Part shown: piece after piece, positions 23,693 to 32,231 of the stretch | How the letters are laid out: every line of letters starts with the position of its first letter | Position numbering within the stretch: the stretch's first letter is position 1 | DNA from: an uncultured Chloroflexus sp. | Lineage (GTDB): Bacteria; Chloroflexota; Chloroflexia; Chloroflexales; Chloroflexaceae | Direction: 5' to 3' | Length of the DNA stretch: 47,296 nucleotides | Assembly (NCBI RefSeq): GCF_937129525.1 | Contig: NZ_CAKZNK010000034.1 | Location: 1 to 47,296 of the forward strand | The notes under the pieces: generated by a model | Told to the model about the DNA's origin: nothing | Seen by the model: only the letters and a program-made list of their open reading frames with translations | The model's database searches: none | Made by a program: the position numbers and the translations under genes

Positions 23693-24394
23693 ATGGATCT
23701 GGTCGGCAAAGTTGCCATCATTACCGGCGGTACCGGTGGGTTAGGGGCCGCTGTTGTTGAACGGTTGCTCGCCGCCGGCGCTACCGTCGTGACGCCATAT
23801 ATCTCGGCAGCGGCATTTGATGCTCTGCGCGCCAGCTACCCCAATGTTGTCGGTGTACGCGTTGATTTGACCGATGAGACGGCGACCAGAACAGCTTATG
23901 ACTCTATTGCCACCGATCAGGGTGGTATCGATATTCTGATCAACGCGGCTGGGGGGTTTGCCGGCGGCGAACCGGTACATCAAACATCGTGGCCACTCTG
24001 GCAGGATCAACTCGACATTAATCTCAAAACGGCAGTTATCTCGTGCGCTGCCGCCATTCCCCATATGATTGCCCGCGGTGGCGGCGCGATTGTCAATGTC
24101 AGCAGTCGCACTGCTACCCAATCCGGCGCAAACCTGGCTGCCTACGCTGTGGCCAAGCGCGCTGTGCTCCAGCTTACCGAGGCGCTGGCAGCCGAATTGC
24201 GTCCGCGTGATATTACCGTCAACGCAGTGCTGCCCAGCGTGATCGATACGCCGGCGAATCGGGCGGCAATGCCGAACGCCGACTATGAGCGCTGGGTTAA
24301 GCCGGGTGAAATCGCTGCTGTGATCCACTTTCTTGTTGGCCCGCATGCGCGGATCATCAGCGGCGCTGCGATCCCGGTGTATGGGAAAGCGTAG
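23693..24394 (+). CDS. Short-chain dehydrogenase/reductase (SDR)
   Basis: 233 residues, classical SDR length. Cofactor motif TGGTGGLG (11-18), NAAGG (84-88), catalytic Ser138, and Tyr151 and Lys155 in the YxxxK motif (YAVAK). Asp58-Leu in VDLTDE points to the adenine-binding loop. It reduces or oxidises an alcohol/carbonyl with NAD(P)H; substrate not deducible. GAGGAGG stands 6 bases before the ATG. It has no partner gene on its strand; the following PAS-STAS gene has its own promoter. Confidence 0.9.
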   Translation: MDLVGKVAIITGGTGGLGAAVVERLLAAGATVVTPYISAAAFDALRASYPNVVGVRVDLTDETATRTAYDSIATDQGGIDILINAAGGFAGGEPVHQTSWPLWQDQLDINLKTAVISCAAAIPHMIARGGGAIVNVSSRTATQSGANLAAYAVAKRAVLQLTEALAAELRPRDITVNAVLPSVIDTPANRAAMPNADYERWVKPGEIAAVIHFLVGPHARIISGAAIPVYGKA

Positions 24395-24423
24395 TTTCAT
24401 CGTTAAGGGAACGGCTGGAAGGT

Positions 24424-24452
24424 TTGACGAGCTGCCCTGGCCTTACTACAAT
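24424..24452 (+). promoter_or_regulatory. Promoter of the PAS-STAS gene
   Basis: TTGACG (24424-24429), a 17-base spacer, TACAAT (24447-24452). The start near 24459 leaves a leader of about 58 bases before the ATG. Confidence 0.72.
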
Positions 24453-24516
24453 AATATGTGCCATGTCGCTTTCGTGACCATGCCGTCAGATGGGCTGAAG
24501 CACCAGTGAGGCATAC

Positions 24517-25386
24517 ATGTCTTCTAATCCTAAAGAACTGCTCCAGGAACTCAACGATCTGCGCCAGCGTTACGCGATGCTCGTGCGCGCTTTACGCTTG
24601 ATGATCTATGACTATGATGTCGCGACTGGCGCGATCACGTGGAGCGGCGAAACCGAATCGGTGTGTGGTCGCGCGCTGCGCGAGCTTGAGGGCGGGATTG
24701 CGCAGTGGGAGTCGTTGATCCATCCCGATGATCGCGAGCGAGCGTTAGCCGCGCTCGGTCAGGCCGAAGCGCAACTGAGCGAGTATGACATCGAATACCG
24801 CTTCTTGCATAAGAACGGCTCGTATATCTGGATTCTTGATCGAGGCTATTTTCTGGTCGGCCCTGATGGGAAAGCGGCGCGCATGATCGGCATGATGCAG
24901 AATGTCAGCGAGATCAAGGCGCTCGAATTTGATCGGTTGCAGATGCAAGAAGAGATCATTGCTGCCCAAGAGCGTGCTTTGCGCGAGTTGAGCACGCCGC
25001 TGGTGCCGATCACCGATCAGGCTGTTGCGTTGCCCCTGATTGGCACCATCGATCAGCGACGAGCCGGTTTGATTATTGAAACCTTGCTCGAAGGGGTTGC
25101 CGGTCGTGGCGCTGAGATGGTGATTATCGACATCACCGGTGTGGCGACAGTCGATACCTTTGTCGCCGATGCGTTGATCCGCGCGGCGCGAGCAGTGCGC
25201 CTGCTCGGCGCCCGGGTTGTATTGACCGGCATTAGCCCGGAAGTGGCGCAAACGCTGGTGGCGCTTGGCGCCAATTTGAGCATCTTTGAAACCCGCGCTA
25301 CCTTGCAAGACGGTATTGCGCTGGCTATGAATGGCAGTGGCGTGACCAATCACCAGCAGGGGAAGACGCTACCGACCAGATATTGA
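24517..25386 (+). CDS. PAS - STAS protein, RsbR-like stressosome component
   Basis: 289 residues, soluble. PAS/PAC domain at about 25-135 (MIYDYDVATGAITWSGE, ESLIHPDDR, YRFLHKNGSYIWILDRG), a linker helix (135-160) and a C-terminal STAS domain (about 160-275) of RsbR type: STPLVPITDQAVALPLIGTID, DITGVATVDTFVADAL, VLTGISPEVAQTL. Thr214 (VDT) and Thr237 (LTG) match the two threonines phosphorylated by RsbT in Bacillus RsbR. No RsbS, RsbT or PP2C genes are adjacent, so it may work with components elsewhere. Codon runs and position suggest a single-gene unit; the downstream hairpin separates it from the convergent epimerase. The PAS ligand is unknown. Confidence 0.88.
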   Translation: MSSNPKELLQELNDLRQRYAMLVRALRLMIYDYDVATGAITWSGETESVCGRALRELEGGIAQWESLIHPDDRERALAALGQAEAQLSEYDIEYRFLHKNGSYIWILDRGYFLVGPDGKAARMIGMMQNVSEIKALEFDRLQMQEEIIAAQERALRELSTPLVPITDQAVALPLIGTIDQRRAGLIIETLLEGVAGRGAEMVIIDITGVATVDTFVADALIRAARAVRLLGARVVLTGISPEVAQTLVALGANLSIFETRATLQDGIALAMNGSGVTNHQQGKTLPTRY

Positions 25387-25409
25387 TGGCGACCTGGCCA
25401 GATAACACG

Positions 25410-25436
25410 GGCGGGCAGGTTTATGACCTGCCCGCC
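25410..25436. terminator. Hairpin between convergent PAS-STAS and epimerase genes
   Basis: Perfect 11-bp GC-rich stem (25410-25420 with 25426-25436), 5-base TTATG loop. It lacks a T run, and serves either strand. Confidence 0.65.
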
Positions 25437-25501
25437 TGATGATACGCTTGAACAGAACCTGTAGCGTCTGTCTGATGCATTGACGAGAGCAACACTCTCG
25501 C

Positions 25502-26542
25502 TTAAAAGAACAGCTTCGCCAGTCGCAAGATACCCTGACTCCACGGCACTCGATGCGAAACGCCGGTCTGCTCGCCAAACTTTTTGGCGTTGGCAACATA
25601 CCACTGATAGTTGCGCACCAGCGCTGCCTTGTTGGAGTATTTTGGCGTGAAGCCCAATACGCGCTCCGCCTTTTCTACCGATACAAATGAGTCTTCTGTG
25701 ACCGTGCCGTATGCCCACTTGTAGACCGGCGATAACTTCAGCTTTTCCAGGATAGCCAGTGCCCACACCATCGGCGCTGCCGGGAAGGTAATGATCTTCT
25801 TGCCGTGCCCGGCTGCGTCAAGCACCGCCTGAAAGTCTTCTTTGATGGTTGTGAACTCTTTGGCGCCGATGTTAAAGGTGTCGTTAACTCGATCGCGGTC
25901 GAGGGTCAGACAGCGGACAATTGCCTCGCAAAGGTCTTCGACATCAAGCAACTGGTAGCGGTTTTTGCCGTTGCCAGGCAGCGGGAAGTTGTGCCCCTCC
26001 ATTGCCCAGTCATACAGCATGGCAAAGATACCCAGTCGTTCAGGGCCGACAAACGACTTAGGCCGCAAGATCGGCACACACATGCCGGCCTTGCGGAATT
26101 CGAGGCAAATCTCTTCTGCTTTGACCTTCGCTTCGCCGTAGGGGCCGACACCGCTCAGCGGGTCGGTTTCGAGCAAAGGGTGATGATCGGGAATGCCATA
26201 CACCGCCGTCGAAGAGATATGCACCACTCGCTCGACGCCATGATCGCGCGCCGATTCGAGAACGTTGCGCGTTCCGTCAATGTCGGTCGAGAAGATGTCA
26301 GCCGGCGAATAGAGGGGGAGTGCTGCGGCGGTATGCACCACGAATTTCACGTCTTTCATGGCCTGATCAACCGCCGCTCGATCACGAATATCACCGGTAT
26401 GCTCTTCGATCTGACTCCGTTCGGGATAATCGAAGGGGGCAATATCAAGCGAGCGCACGATGTAGCCGCGCGCTAACAGATAACGCGCCAGATTGATGCC
26501 GAGAAATCCAGCGCCGCCAGTTATCAAGACACGATCAGCCAT
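25502..26542 (-). CDS. NAD-dependent epimerase/dehydratase (extended SDR)
   Basis: 346 residues. N-terminal NAD motif GGAGFLG (9-15), catalytic Ser111, and Tyr135 and Lys139 in YGEAK. It belongs to the sugar-nucleotide epimerase / 3-beta-hydroxysteroid-dehydrogenase-like group; the C-terminal substrate region does not point to a specific substrate. A GGTGG lies 4 bases before the ATG, a moderately good site. It begins 15 bases after the DUF190-CBS gene on the same strand, so the two are co-transcribed, though I see no obvious functional link. Confidence 0.87.
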   Translation of the reverse strand: MADRVLITGGAGFLGINLARYLLARGYIVRSLDIAPFDYPERSQIEEHTGDIRDRAAVDQAMKDVKFVVHTAAALPLYSPADIFSTDIDGTRNVLESARDHGVERVVHISSTAVYGIPDHHPLLETDPLSGVGPYGEAKVKAEEICLEFRKAGMCVPILRPKSFVGPERLGIFAMLYDWAMEGHNFPLPGNGKNRYQLLDVEDLCEAIVRCLTLDRDRVNDTFNIGAKEFTTIKEDFQAVLDAAGHGKKIITFPAAPMVWALAILEKLKLSPVYKWAYGTVTEDSFVSVEKAERVLGFTPKYSNKAALVRNYQWYVANAKKFGEQTGVSHRVPWSQGILRLAKLFF

Positions 26543-26557
26543 AATCCACCAATCCTG

Positions 26558-27790
26558 TTATGAGCTTTGTTGTAGTAGTGCCCGGATGAGGGCGCTACGC
26601 GCGATTATACCTGACAATCGGCCATCCGAGTCAACCACTGGCAGTCGTTCGGCATTGAGGTTCAGCAATTGGCGTGTTGCCATAATGAGCGATGCGTCAA
26701 GTGAAACGGGTGGCGGTGGCGGCTCAAGGAGCGTATCGATCGAGCGGCGCGCTCCGGGCAACGCTGTGGCTGGTGTTGGCTGCGCGCGTTGGAGCGCCGC
26801 CAGGAGGACGTTACGTTCATTGCCCTGCAGTTGCGATACGATGGTTGCCAGCCGCAGCATTCCAACCAGCTTCTCTTCGCCATCAACCACAAAGAGTAGA
26901 TGGCCGGGCGCAGTAATCAAAAGCGCCAGTGCCGATGCCAGTGACTGATCAAGCGCAATCCGTGAGACGGCTGCCTGCATGATCATTCGCACCTGCACGC
27001 CGGTATCGGTTATATTGTCCGGTTCTGGTTGGCGAGCTACGGCTTGCAGAACTTCTTGCTGGCCGAGAATGCCGGTTAATCGTCCCTGTCCATCAATCAC
27101 CGGCACGCTCCCATAGCCCCACTCAATCATCATCGTCAGCGCCTGTGGGATCGGGGTCGTCGGCGCTACGCCGCGCACCTCGCGGTTGGCAATGTCACCT
27201 GCGCTCCGTCCCCGCAGCAAATTGCTCACCGCCGCCAGTTCTGCAGGTGTCAGCACGCCGATCACCTCTGGCGGCAGGCGCAATCCTGCGCGCCAGGCCA
27301 GCTCACGAGCCGAAATGATCCCGATCACAGTCTCATCAACCAGCACCGGCAGCAGGTCAACGTTTGGCGCAACAAGGTGCGTCAGCGCATCGGCTAGCGG
27401 CGCATCGGCAGCGATCGCCGGCGCCTCAGATTGCATAATGTCTGAGACCAGTTGCTCAGCGCCAAATGGCCCACCGGGACGCAACAATCCCTGCGCCACT
27501 TCAACTGCTTCGACCGTGATCAGCGCGCTGTCGGCCATTGCGCTGATGATCGGTAAGAGCCGTTTGATGCGCGCAACGTGATCGATCCACTCGATCACCA
27601 CAGGCTGTCGTTCGGCGTTGGGCAGCATCTGTCGGCGTGGGCCAAATCCGGCTAATGCCGGCAGAGCAGTTGCGCCAGTCGCGCCACTCTGGCGGAGTTC
27701 GGCCAGAATTGCCTTGTAGAGCGGCTGGTTACCGGCCCAATCCTCGCCATTGAGATAGATGCGCACTCGTTGTATTACCGGTTCTGCCAT
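26558..27790 (-). CDS. DUF190 domain fused to four CBS motifs
   Basis: 410 residues, cytoplasmic. Residues 1-100 form a DUF190 domain (PII-like ferredoxin fold; VRIYLNGEDWAGNQPLYKAILAELRQSGATGATAL). Four CBS motifs follow: about 117-172 (VSDIMQSEAPAI), 196-252 (AGDIANREVRGVAP), 268-322 (VRMIMQAAVSRI) and 350-406. Paired CBS motifs bind adenine nucleotides or related ligands, so this is probably an energy or nucleotide sensor; its output is unknown. Free DUF190 proteins of about 110 residues usually sit beside crcB fluoride channels; none is here. GAGGAG precedes the ATG by 8 bases. First gene of a two-gene operon with the epimerase. Confidence 0.88.
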   Translation of the reverse strand: MAEPVIQRVRIYLNGEDWAGNQPLYKAILAELRQSGATGATALPALAGFGPRRQMLPNAERQPVVIEWIDHVARIKRLLPIISAMADSALITVEAVEVAQGLLRPGGPFGAEQLVSDIMQSEAPAIAADAPLADALTHLVAPNVDLLPVLVDETVIGIISARELAWRAGLRLPPEVIGVLTPAELAAVSNLLRGRSAGDIANREVRGVAPTTPIPQALTMMIEWGYGSVPVIDGQGRLTGILGQQEVLQAVARQPEPDNITDTGVQVRMIMQAAVSRIALDQSLASALALLITAPGHLLFVVDGEEKLVGMLRLATIVSQLQGNERNVLLAALQRAQPTPATALPGARRSIDTLLEPPPPPVSLDASLIMATRQLLNLNAERLPVVDSDGRLSGIIARSALIRALLQQSS

Positions 27791-28095
27791 TGTTAATGCT
27801 CCTCGCCGCCATGACCTTGCACAGAACTATGCTCTGGTATCCAGACAACAGGCTGTTGTTGAATTTTGCCGGCGGCAGGTCGCCTGTGAGTCAACGATGA
27901 AACCCGGCACAATCCTGCATCTGGTGAGTCAGACAACGTCTACGCTGCCATGATAACTTTAACGAAAGCAGCGTACTCTGCATACCGATCGGAATGCAAT
28001 AGCCCAAAAGTCACTCTTGACAAAATGAGATGTTGATGAGAATCATAAAATCATCATTATTATCATCGCACTAGTTATGTTCATTGGAGGCGCCT
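27791..28095. other. Intergenic region upstream of the FHA gene and DUF190-CBS gene
   Basis: 305 bases between divergent genes, with an AT-rich patch at 28010-28080. No good promoter pair found. The patch holds the imperfect inverted repeat described separately (28034-28065). No gene seen. Confidence 0.5.
28034..28065. promoter_or_regulatory. Fur/PerR-like inverted repeat upstream of the FHA gene
   Basis: TGATGAGAATCAT (28034-28046) and ATCATTATTATCA (28053-28065) are inverted copies with 10 of 13 positions matching. The right arm read in reverse, TGATAATAATGAT, is close to a Fur-box half (TGATAAT-N-ATTATCA). A weak operator candidate only. Confidence 0.3.
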
Positions 28096-28395
28096 ATGGG
28101 CCGAGAATTAACGCTGATCGGTGTGTCCGGTTCACGAACCGGGCAACAGATCGTTGTCAATCGGCGCAATGCGGTGATCGGTAGCGCTCGTCACTGCGAC
28201 ATCGTATTGCACGATCGGCAAGTGCTTGAGCGTCACGCCGAAATTGCCCAGGCACTTGAACGCTGGTTTGTGACGCCGCTTGATACCGGCGCTCTGGTGG
28301 CGTTGAATGGACAGCGCATCAGCGGACGCCAGCGTTTGCAGCGCGGCGATCTGCTCTCAATCGGCAGCGCAGCGTTTAAGGTGGCGGCAGAGTAA
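28096..28395 (+). CDS. Small FHA domain protein
   Basis: 99 residues, essentially one FHA phosphothreonine-binding domain: GVSGSRTGQQIVVNRRNAVIGSARHCDIVLHDRQVLERHAEI followed by the beta strands ALNGQRISGRQRLQRGDLLSIGSAAFKV. The strand motif uses RQVLERHAEI where the usual SxxH gives SRKHA-like sequence; the Ser is absent, so phosphopeptide binding is uncertain. GGAGG precedes the ATG by 7 bases; the ATG four codons upstream is inside it and less likely. Terminator follows directly. No kinase is adjacent. Confidence 0.83.
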   Translation: MGRELTLIGVSGSRTGQQIVVNRRNAVIGSARHCDIVLHDRQVLERHAEIAQALERWFVTPLDTGALVALNGQRISGRQRLQRGDLLSIGSAAFKVAAE

Positions 28396-28420
28396 AACTT
28401 CATCCGCTTCAGTTCCCCTG

Positions 28421-28450
28421 CAACCTCCCCCATCAAGGGGGAGGTTGTTT
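28421..28450 (+). terminator. Terminator of the FHA gene
   Basis: Perfect 11-bp stem (28421-28431 with 28437-28447), loop ATCAA, followed by TTTGTTG. Confidence 0.85.
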
Positions 28451-28492
28451 GTTGCCCTGCTGATGATACGTTCCACGCCTGTATCGCCTACC

Positions 28493-29731
28493 TCAAAACC
28501 CGACATCGATGATCGTTCGTCCGGTGCGATCCTGGAAGAACCCCACACCGTCCTGGATCAATCCCACATAGAATCCCATGCGCGTTTCGCGCTGCAAAAT
28601 GCGCAAACGCCCGATAATTTCGGCCTCTTCACCAGGATAGAGAAAATCCTCAACGAAGGGTTGCGCCCACTCTTCCGGTGGTCGGGGTGAAATGGCCCAG
28701 CGATAGGGGTAACGTTTCGGCCCGCCGCCGCTGTTGGCATCCCAATCCATCCCAACCCGCCAGAAACCGCCAGCCTGCGCGGCGTAGATACCATTTTCTA
28801 CCGATGAAAAGACTTCATCAGTAGTGTATTCATACCCGCTCGGCGGGCCATAGGTGCGAATCGGCACAGTGCCGGTATTGCGCACCCGAATCGTCACCGT
28901 AATCACTTCACCCAGCATGACCCGCTGTGGCGCGATCATCGAGTAGACGATCCGCGCTTCGGGCTGGCCGGTATCGACCAGCGTGATCTGACCCTGACGC
29001 TGCACAACATTGCCGAACGTGTCTTCGGCGCGCACCGTATAGGTGTACACTCCGGCATCGAGCAGCGAACCGTTCGGTCGCTTCCCGTTCCAGACGTGGC
29101 GCTGCTCATAGGGGCCTTCTTCTTCGCGGGTGACAACCGGAATGACCTCGCCATTTGGCGCAATCACGTCAATATTCACCGTTGCGCTGACCGGCAGGCG
29201 GTAGGTGAATTCGGCTACATCGTCAATGGCATCGGCATTGGGTGAAATGACCGGCGGCCAGACTATCAGATTCTCGATTTGCGGTGGTTCAATTACGGCC
29301 CCGCCAATGGTTAGCGGCAGACGCCGTTCAGCGCTCTCGTTGCCTTCGATAGCCCGCGCGGCGACCACCAGCGTATACTGACCGGGCGGGAGTAATCGAC
29401 GCAAAACTTCCGGATCATCAGTTGGCACGCTACCGTCGAAACGCAATATATACGGATCGGAAGCGGCTGCCCGCGGTTGCGCCAGACGCAGGTCGTAGCG
29501 CTGACCGCCGGCATCGAGAATGTAGATATCGACCAGCGCCGGTCGCCCGATCTCGTAACTGATTGCCAGGGGCGTGCCACTGCCCGGATCGTACCGTTCG
29601 GCGCTGGCCGTCACTGCGCCCAGCAGCGGCGCGGCTGCGCATCCGTGCAGGCCGAGCACACTGAGCCACAGGACGCCAATTGCTATCATCAACGTCAGCG
29701 GGCGCGCATAGCGCCACGCAAGAAGTTTCAT
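28493..29731 (-). CDS. Lipoprotein with FlgD-type Ig-like domains
   Basis: 412 residues. The signal peptide MKLLAWRYARPLTLMIAIGV ends in lipobox GLHGC with Cys31, so it is a lipid-anchored surface protein. It contains repeated Ig-like beta domains; one fits the FlgD/gliding-motility Ig type (ISPNADAIDDVAEFTYRLPVSATVNIDV, then YEQRHVWNGKRPNGSLLDAGVYTYTVRAED), and another, about 275-345, resembles a CARDB-like repeat (VITVTIRVRNTGTVPI). These parts are common in secreted proteins that bind other surface components; no enzyme motif is visible. GGAGG is 8 bases before the ATG. It lies 111 bases downstream of the MFS gene on the same strand. Confidence 0.83.
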   Translation of the reverse strand: MKLLAWRYARPLTLMIAIGVLWLSVLGLHGCAAAPLLGAVTASAERYDPGSGTPLAISYEIGRPALVDIYILDAGGQRYDLRLAQPRAAASDPYILRFDGSVPTDDPEVLRRLLPPGQYTLVVAARAIEGNESAERRLPLTIGGAVIEPPQIENLIVWPPVISPNADAIDDVAEFTYRLPVSATVNIDVIAPNGEVIPVVTREEEGPYEQRHVWNGKRPNGSLLDAGVYTYTVRAEDTFGNVVQRQGQITLVDTGQPEARIVYSMIAPQRVMLGEVITVTIRVRNTGTVPIRTYGPPSGYEYTTDEVFSSVENGIYAAQAGGFWRVGMDWDANSGGGPKRYPYRWAISPRPPEEWAQPFVEDFLYPGEEAEIIGRLRILQRETRMGFYVGLIQDGVGFFQDRTGRTIIDVGF

Positions 29732-29842
29732 CGAAAACCTCCACGTATCATGCTGTCTTGTTGCTCCAAACGCAGCGCGCCAGCAGGCGATCTAACGCGC
29801 GCAATCTGATTCGTTGCTTCAACGATGCCCGGTTTTAGAGCG

Positions 29843-31285
29843 TTACGCCTGATCTGGCGCCGCCTGACCGGCAGCGACAGGCTGGCGGCGCAACGCTCGC
29901 CCACCTGCCAGCGAGGGCAAGATGGCAACCACTGCCAGGAGCGCCGCCACCCGCATTGCCACTTCATAGCCACCGGCCAGGATGGGTGGCGACGCGGCAG
30001 TAATCGGCGCAATCGGGCCACCGTTCAGGGCGAAAATCTGTGAGGCCCAGATCGCGCCGGCCAGGGCAATGCCGCCGGTCTGACCAATGGTACGCACAAC
30101 TGCCAGCAATCCGCTCGCCACTCCCAGGGCTTCCGGTGGAGCATTGCCCAGGATGGTACTGTTGTTTGGGCTTTGGAAGAGACCAACGCCAACTCCCAAT
30201 GATACAAGAAATCCCAACATTTGTAGTGGTGGTGTCAGCGGCGTAGTGACACTCAGCCCAAACAATGCTCCCGCAGTGATTATCAAGCCGCTGATTGTCA
30301 AAACCCTCGGGCCGAAACGGTCAGAAAGTCGCCCGCTCACCGGTGATGTCAGCGAGAGTGCCACCGGCAGGGCCATCAACATAAAGCCGGTGCGTTGCAG
30401 ATCGAACTGGTAGACCAGTTGAAAGAAAAGGGGCGTAAGCAGAAGATTAAACGAGATGCCGAGGAAAAGCACGAGCGCTGCCAGCAAGTTGAGTGAGAAG
30501 GCCAGGCGCCGAAACATGCGCAGATTGAGCATCGGCTGCGGTGTATGCCACTCCCAGGCCAGAAACAGGCCGCCACCGATCAGTGCCGCGGCGAAGAGAC
30601 CCAGTATTCGTGGATCATTCCATCCCCACAACGGCCCTTCGGTCAGTCCCAGCAAAAGACAGAACAGCGCCGTCGCCATCAACAAGGCTCCGACCAGATC
30701 GAAGCGTTGACCGGGGCGAAGCGTGTGATCCGGCGCCAGCGAGCGGATAGTCAGCCACCAGCCCAGCGCGCCGATAGGCAGATTAACCAGAAAGATCGCT
30801 TCCCAGCCCACATAGCGCAACAAGATTCCGCCGAGCGCCGGCCCGATCAAGATACCGGCGGCGACAAACGAACCGATCGCGCCTAATGCCATCCCCCGTT
30901 CGCGAGCGGGAAATGCCGTTACCAGCAGCGCCGGCCCAACCGCCTGAATCATCGCGGCGCCCACCCCCTGCAATACCCGAAAGCCGATCAATGCCGCGAT
31001 AGAGGGCGCCATAGCGCAGAGCAGGGACGCAAGGGTGAAGAGCGCAAAGCCGGCCAGGTAGATGCGGCGTTTGCCGTACATATCCCCCAGCCGTCCCATG
31101 ATCAACAACGTACAGGCCAGCGTCAACAAATACCCCAATACGACCCACTCGACCACGTTCAAGTTGCTTTGAAAGGCCTGAGTCAGCGTATTGAGCGCAA
31201 TATTCACAATCGAGCCATCGATAGTTGACACCAGGACGCCACTGCCAACCGCTGCCAGCGCCCACCATTTGCGTCGTTCGTCCAC
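29843..31285 (-). CDS. MFS transporter, DHA2 (14-helix) drug:H+ antiporter family
   Basis: 480 residues with about 14 membrane helices. Start is a GTG at 31283-31285, with GAGG 6 bases upstream. MFS motif A between helices 2 and 3: GRLGDMYGKRRIYLAG; motif C-like ALIGFRVLQGVGAAMIQAVGPALLVTAFPARERGMALG in helices 4-5; TIDGSIVNIALNTLTQAF in helix 1 is typical of the DHA2 group. Exports hydrophobic compounds across the inner membrane; substrate unknown. No regulator is next to it. Confidence 0.88.
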   Translation of the reverse strand: MDERRKWWALAAVGSGVLVSTIDGSIVNIALNTLTQAFQSNLNVVEWVVLGYLLTLACTLLIMGRLGDMYGKRRIYLAGFALFTLASLLCAMAPSIAALIGFRVLQGVGAAMIQAVGPALLVTAFPARERGMALGAIGSFVAAGILIGPALGGILLRYVGWEAIFLVNLPIGALGWWLTIRSLAPDHTLRPGQRFDLVGALLMATALFCLLLGLTEGPLWGWNDPRILGLFAAALIGGGLFLAWEWHTPQPMLNLRMFRRLAFSLNLLAALVLFLGISFNLLLTPLFFQLVYQFDLQRTGFMLMALPVALSLTSPVSGRLSDRFGPRVLTISGLIITAGALFGLSVTTPLTPPLQMLGFLVSLGVGVGLFQSPNNSTILGNAPPEALGVASGLLAVVRTIGQTGGIALAGAIWASQIFALNGGPIAPITAASPPILAGGYEVAMRVAALLAVVAILPSLAGGRALRRQPVAAGQAAPDQA

Positions 31286-31360
31286 CGTGCACCTCGCCGG
31301 TCAATGCGCTACACACTAAAGCATTCTACCGCACTCCGGCAGCTCAGCCGCAGCAAACAC

Positions 31361-31394
31361 AAAAACACCGCGCCCGACCAATTGGCCGGGCGCG
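31361..31394 (-). terminator. Terminator of the Flp pilin gene
   Basis: Minus strand: hairpin with outer 8-bp stem CGCGCCCG / CGGGCGCG (31369-31376, 31387-31394) around an inner 2-bp stem, then TGTTTTTGT. It lies about 40 bases after the pilin stop codon. Confidence 0.83.
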
Positions 31395-31433
31395 ATGAGA
31401 TGATTAACTTAGCTCAACCGGTCTTGATCAGTA

Positions 31434-31598
31434 TTACGGCCTAATCGTGATCGTGTTGGCGAGGTTATTGAACAGATTTCTGATGTTTCCACCGAGCAGG
31501 GTCAAAGCGCCGATAACGACGACAGCGATCAAAACGAGAATGAGCGCGTACTCGACCAGACCCTGGCCCTCTTCCTTGGCAAAGAAGCTGCGAAGCAT
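31434..31598 (-). CDS. Flp/Fap-type pilin subunit precursor
   Basis: 54 residues; MLRSFFAKEEG is the basic leader, then GQGLVEYALILVLIAVVVIG, the Flp pilin motif with the invariant Glu and Tyr after the prepilin peptidase site (after Gly11 or Gly13), and a hydrophobic helix running to a short polar tail ending TITIRP. The gene is small and its antisense frame at 31447-31629 is longer, so it is easily missed. AGGAGG lies 8 bases before the ATG. It has its own promoter and terminator, so the pilin is expressed alone; no tad or cpa assembly genes are in the window, so those would be elsewhere. The mature pilin would be about 43 residues and assemble in the membrane into Flp fibres. Confidence 0.93.
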   Translation of the reverse strand: MLRSFFAKEEGQGLVEYALILVLIAVVVIGALTLLGGNIRNLFNNLANTITIRP

Positions 31599-31660
31599 TG
31601 TGTTCCTCCTGAAGACTAGTGCGGTTTAACTATATCGTGGAGCAACTCTCCACGGTTCTC

Positions 31661-31689
31661 AGTATAAACCTGGATCGATGAATTTCCAA
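31661..31689 (-). promoter_or_regulatory. Promoter of the Flp pilin gene
   Basis: Minus strand: TTGGAA (31684-31689), 17-base spacer, TATACT (31661-31666). Transcription would begin near 31654; a 7-bp hairpin CGTGGAG / CTCCACG (31636-31642, 31648-31654) then sits at the very 5' end of the RNA, which could stabilise it. Confidence 0.65.
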
Positions 31690-32231
31690 TAGCTAGAGAG
31701 TACCATTTTGTGGCAGTACTGAGCGGGTTTAGTACTACGCTTCAACGGGACTACTTTCCTACGCAATGATGAATGAATTGTCAGATTAAAGGTTACAATT
31801 ATTAAATCTACTATATTAAGTAGTATTAATGCTCTTTATGATACCACAACTTCGACTCAAAGACAAATGAGCAAAACAGAGAGCTTCTATGACAGAAACA
31901 GCGGTGAAATATTGTCGCATGCGCCCTTTTTGTCTCCTTTTCTGATCAGGGATGAATGAGCGTTTCAACCCGAATAGTGGCGCTGCGCGTTATCCGTGAT
32001 TTTTTTCCTATGCTGGCATGATTGCCAGGTTTTGGCGGTAAATCGTAGTTTGGCGAACAACATCCGATCAGCTCCGCTTCAGCTTGCGTAACCGCACAGA
32101 TCGGCTTTTGGGATCGCGTAACGTTCTGTGTTTGAGCCGAGCGCTGTACTTGCTGCCATCTAACGAGTTCCAGGGGGTTACGTAGATTGGCGTCGGCGAG
32201 CAGGCCGTTCTGCGCTGCAACGACAGTAGTT
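31690..32231. other. Intergenic region upstream of the Flp gene, no gene seen
   Basis: 540 bases without a supported open frame; locally AT-rich (31780-31850), where an imperfect 12-bp inverted repeat (31801-31812 with 31819-31830, two mismatches, loop ATATTA) could be a hairpin or operator. Nothing else recognised. Confidence 0.45.

Noticed and set aside
24745-25353. Antisense frame of 202 codons across the PAS-STAS gene
   Set aside because: Shadow of the real gene; the plus strand carries clear PAS and STAS motifs.
31447-31629. Plus-strand frame of 60 codons
   Set aside because: It is the complement of the Flp pilin gene, whose motif, ribosome binding site, promoter and terminator are all on the minus strand.
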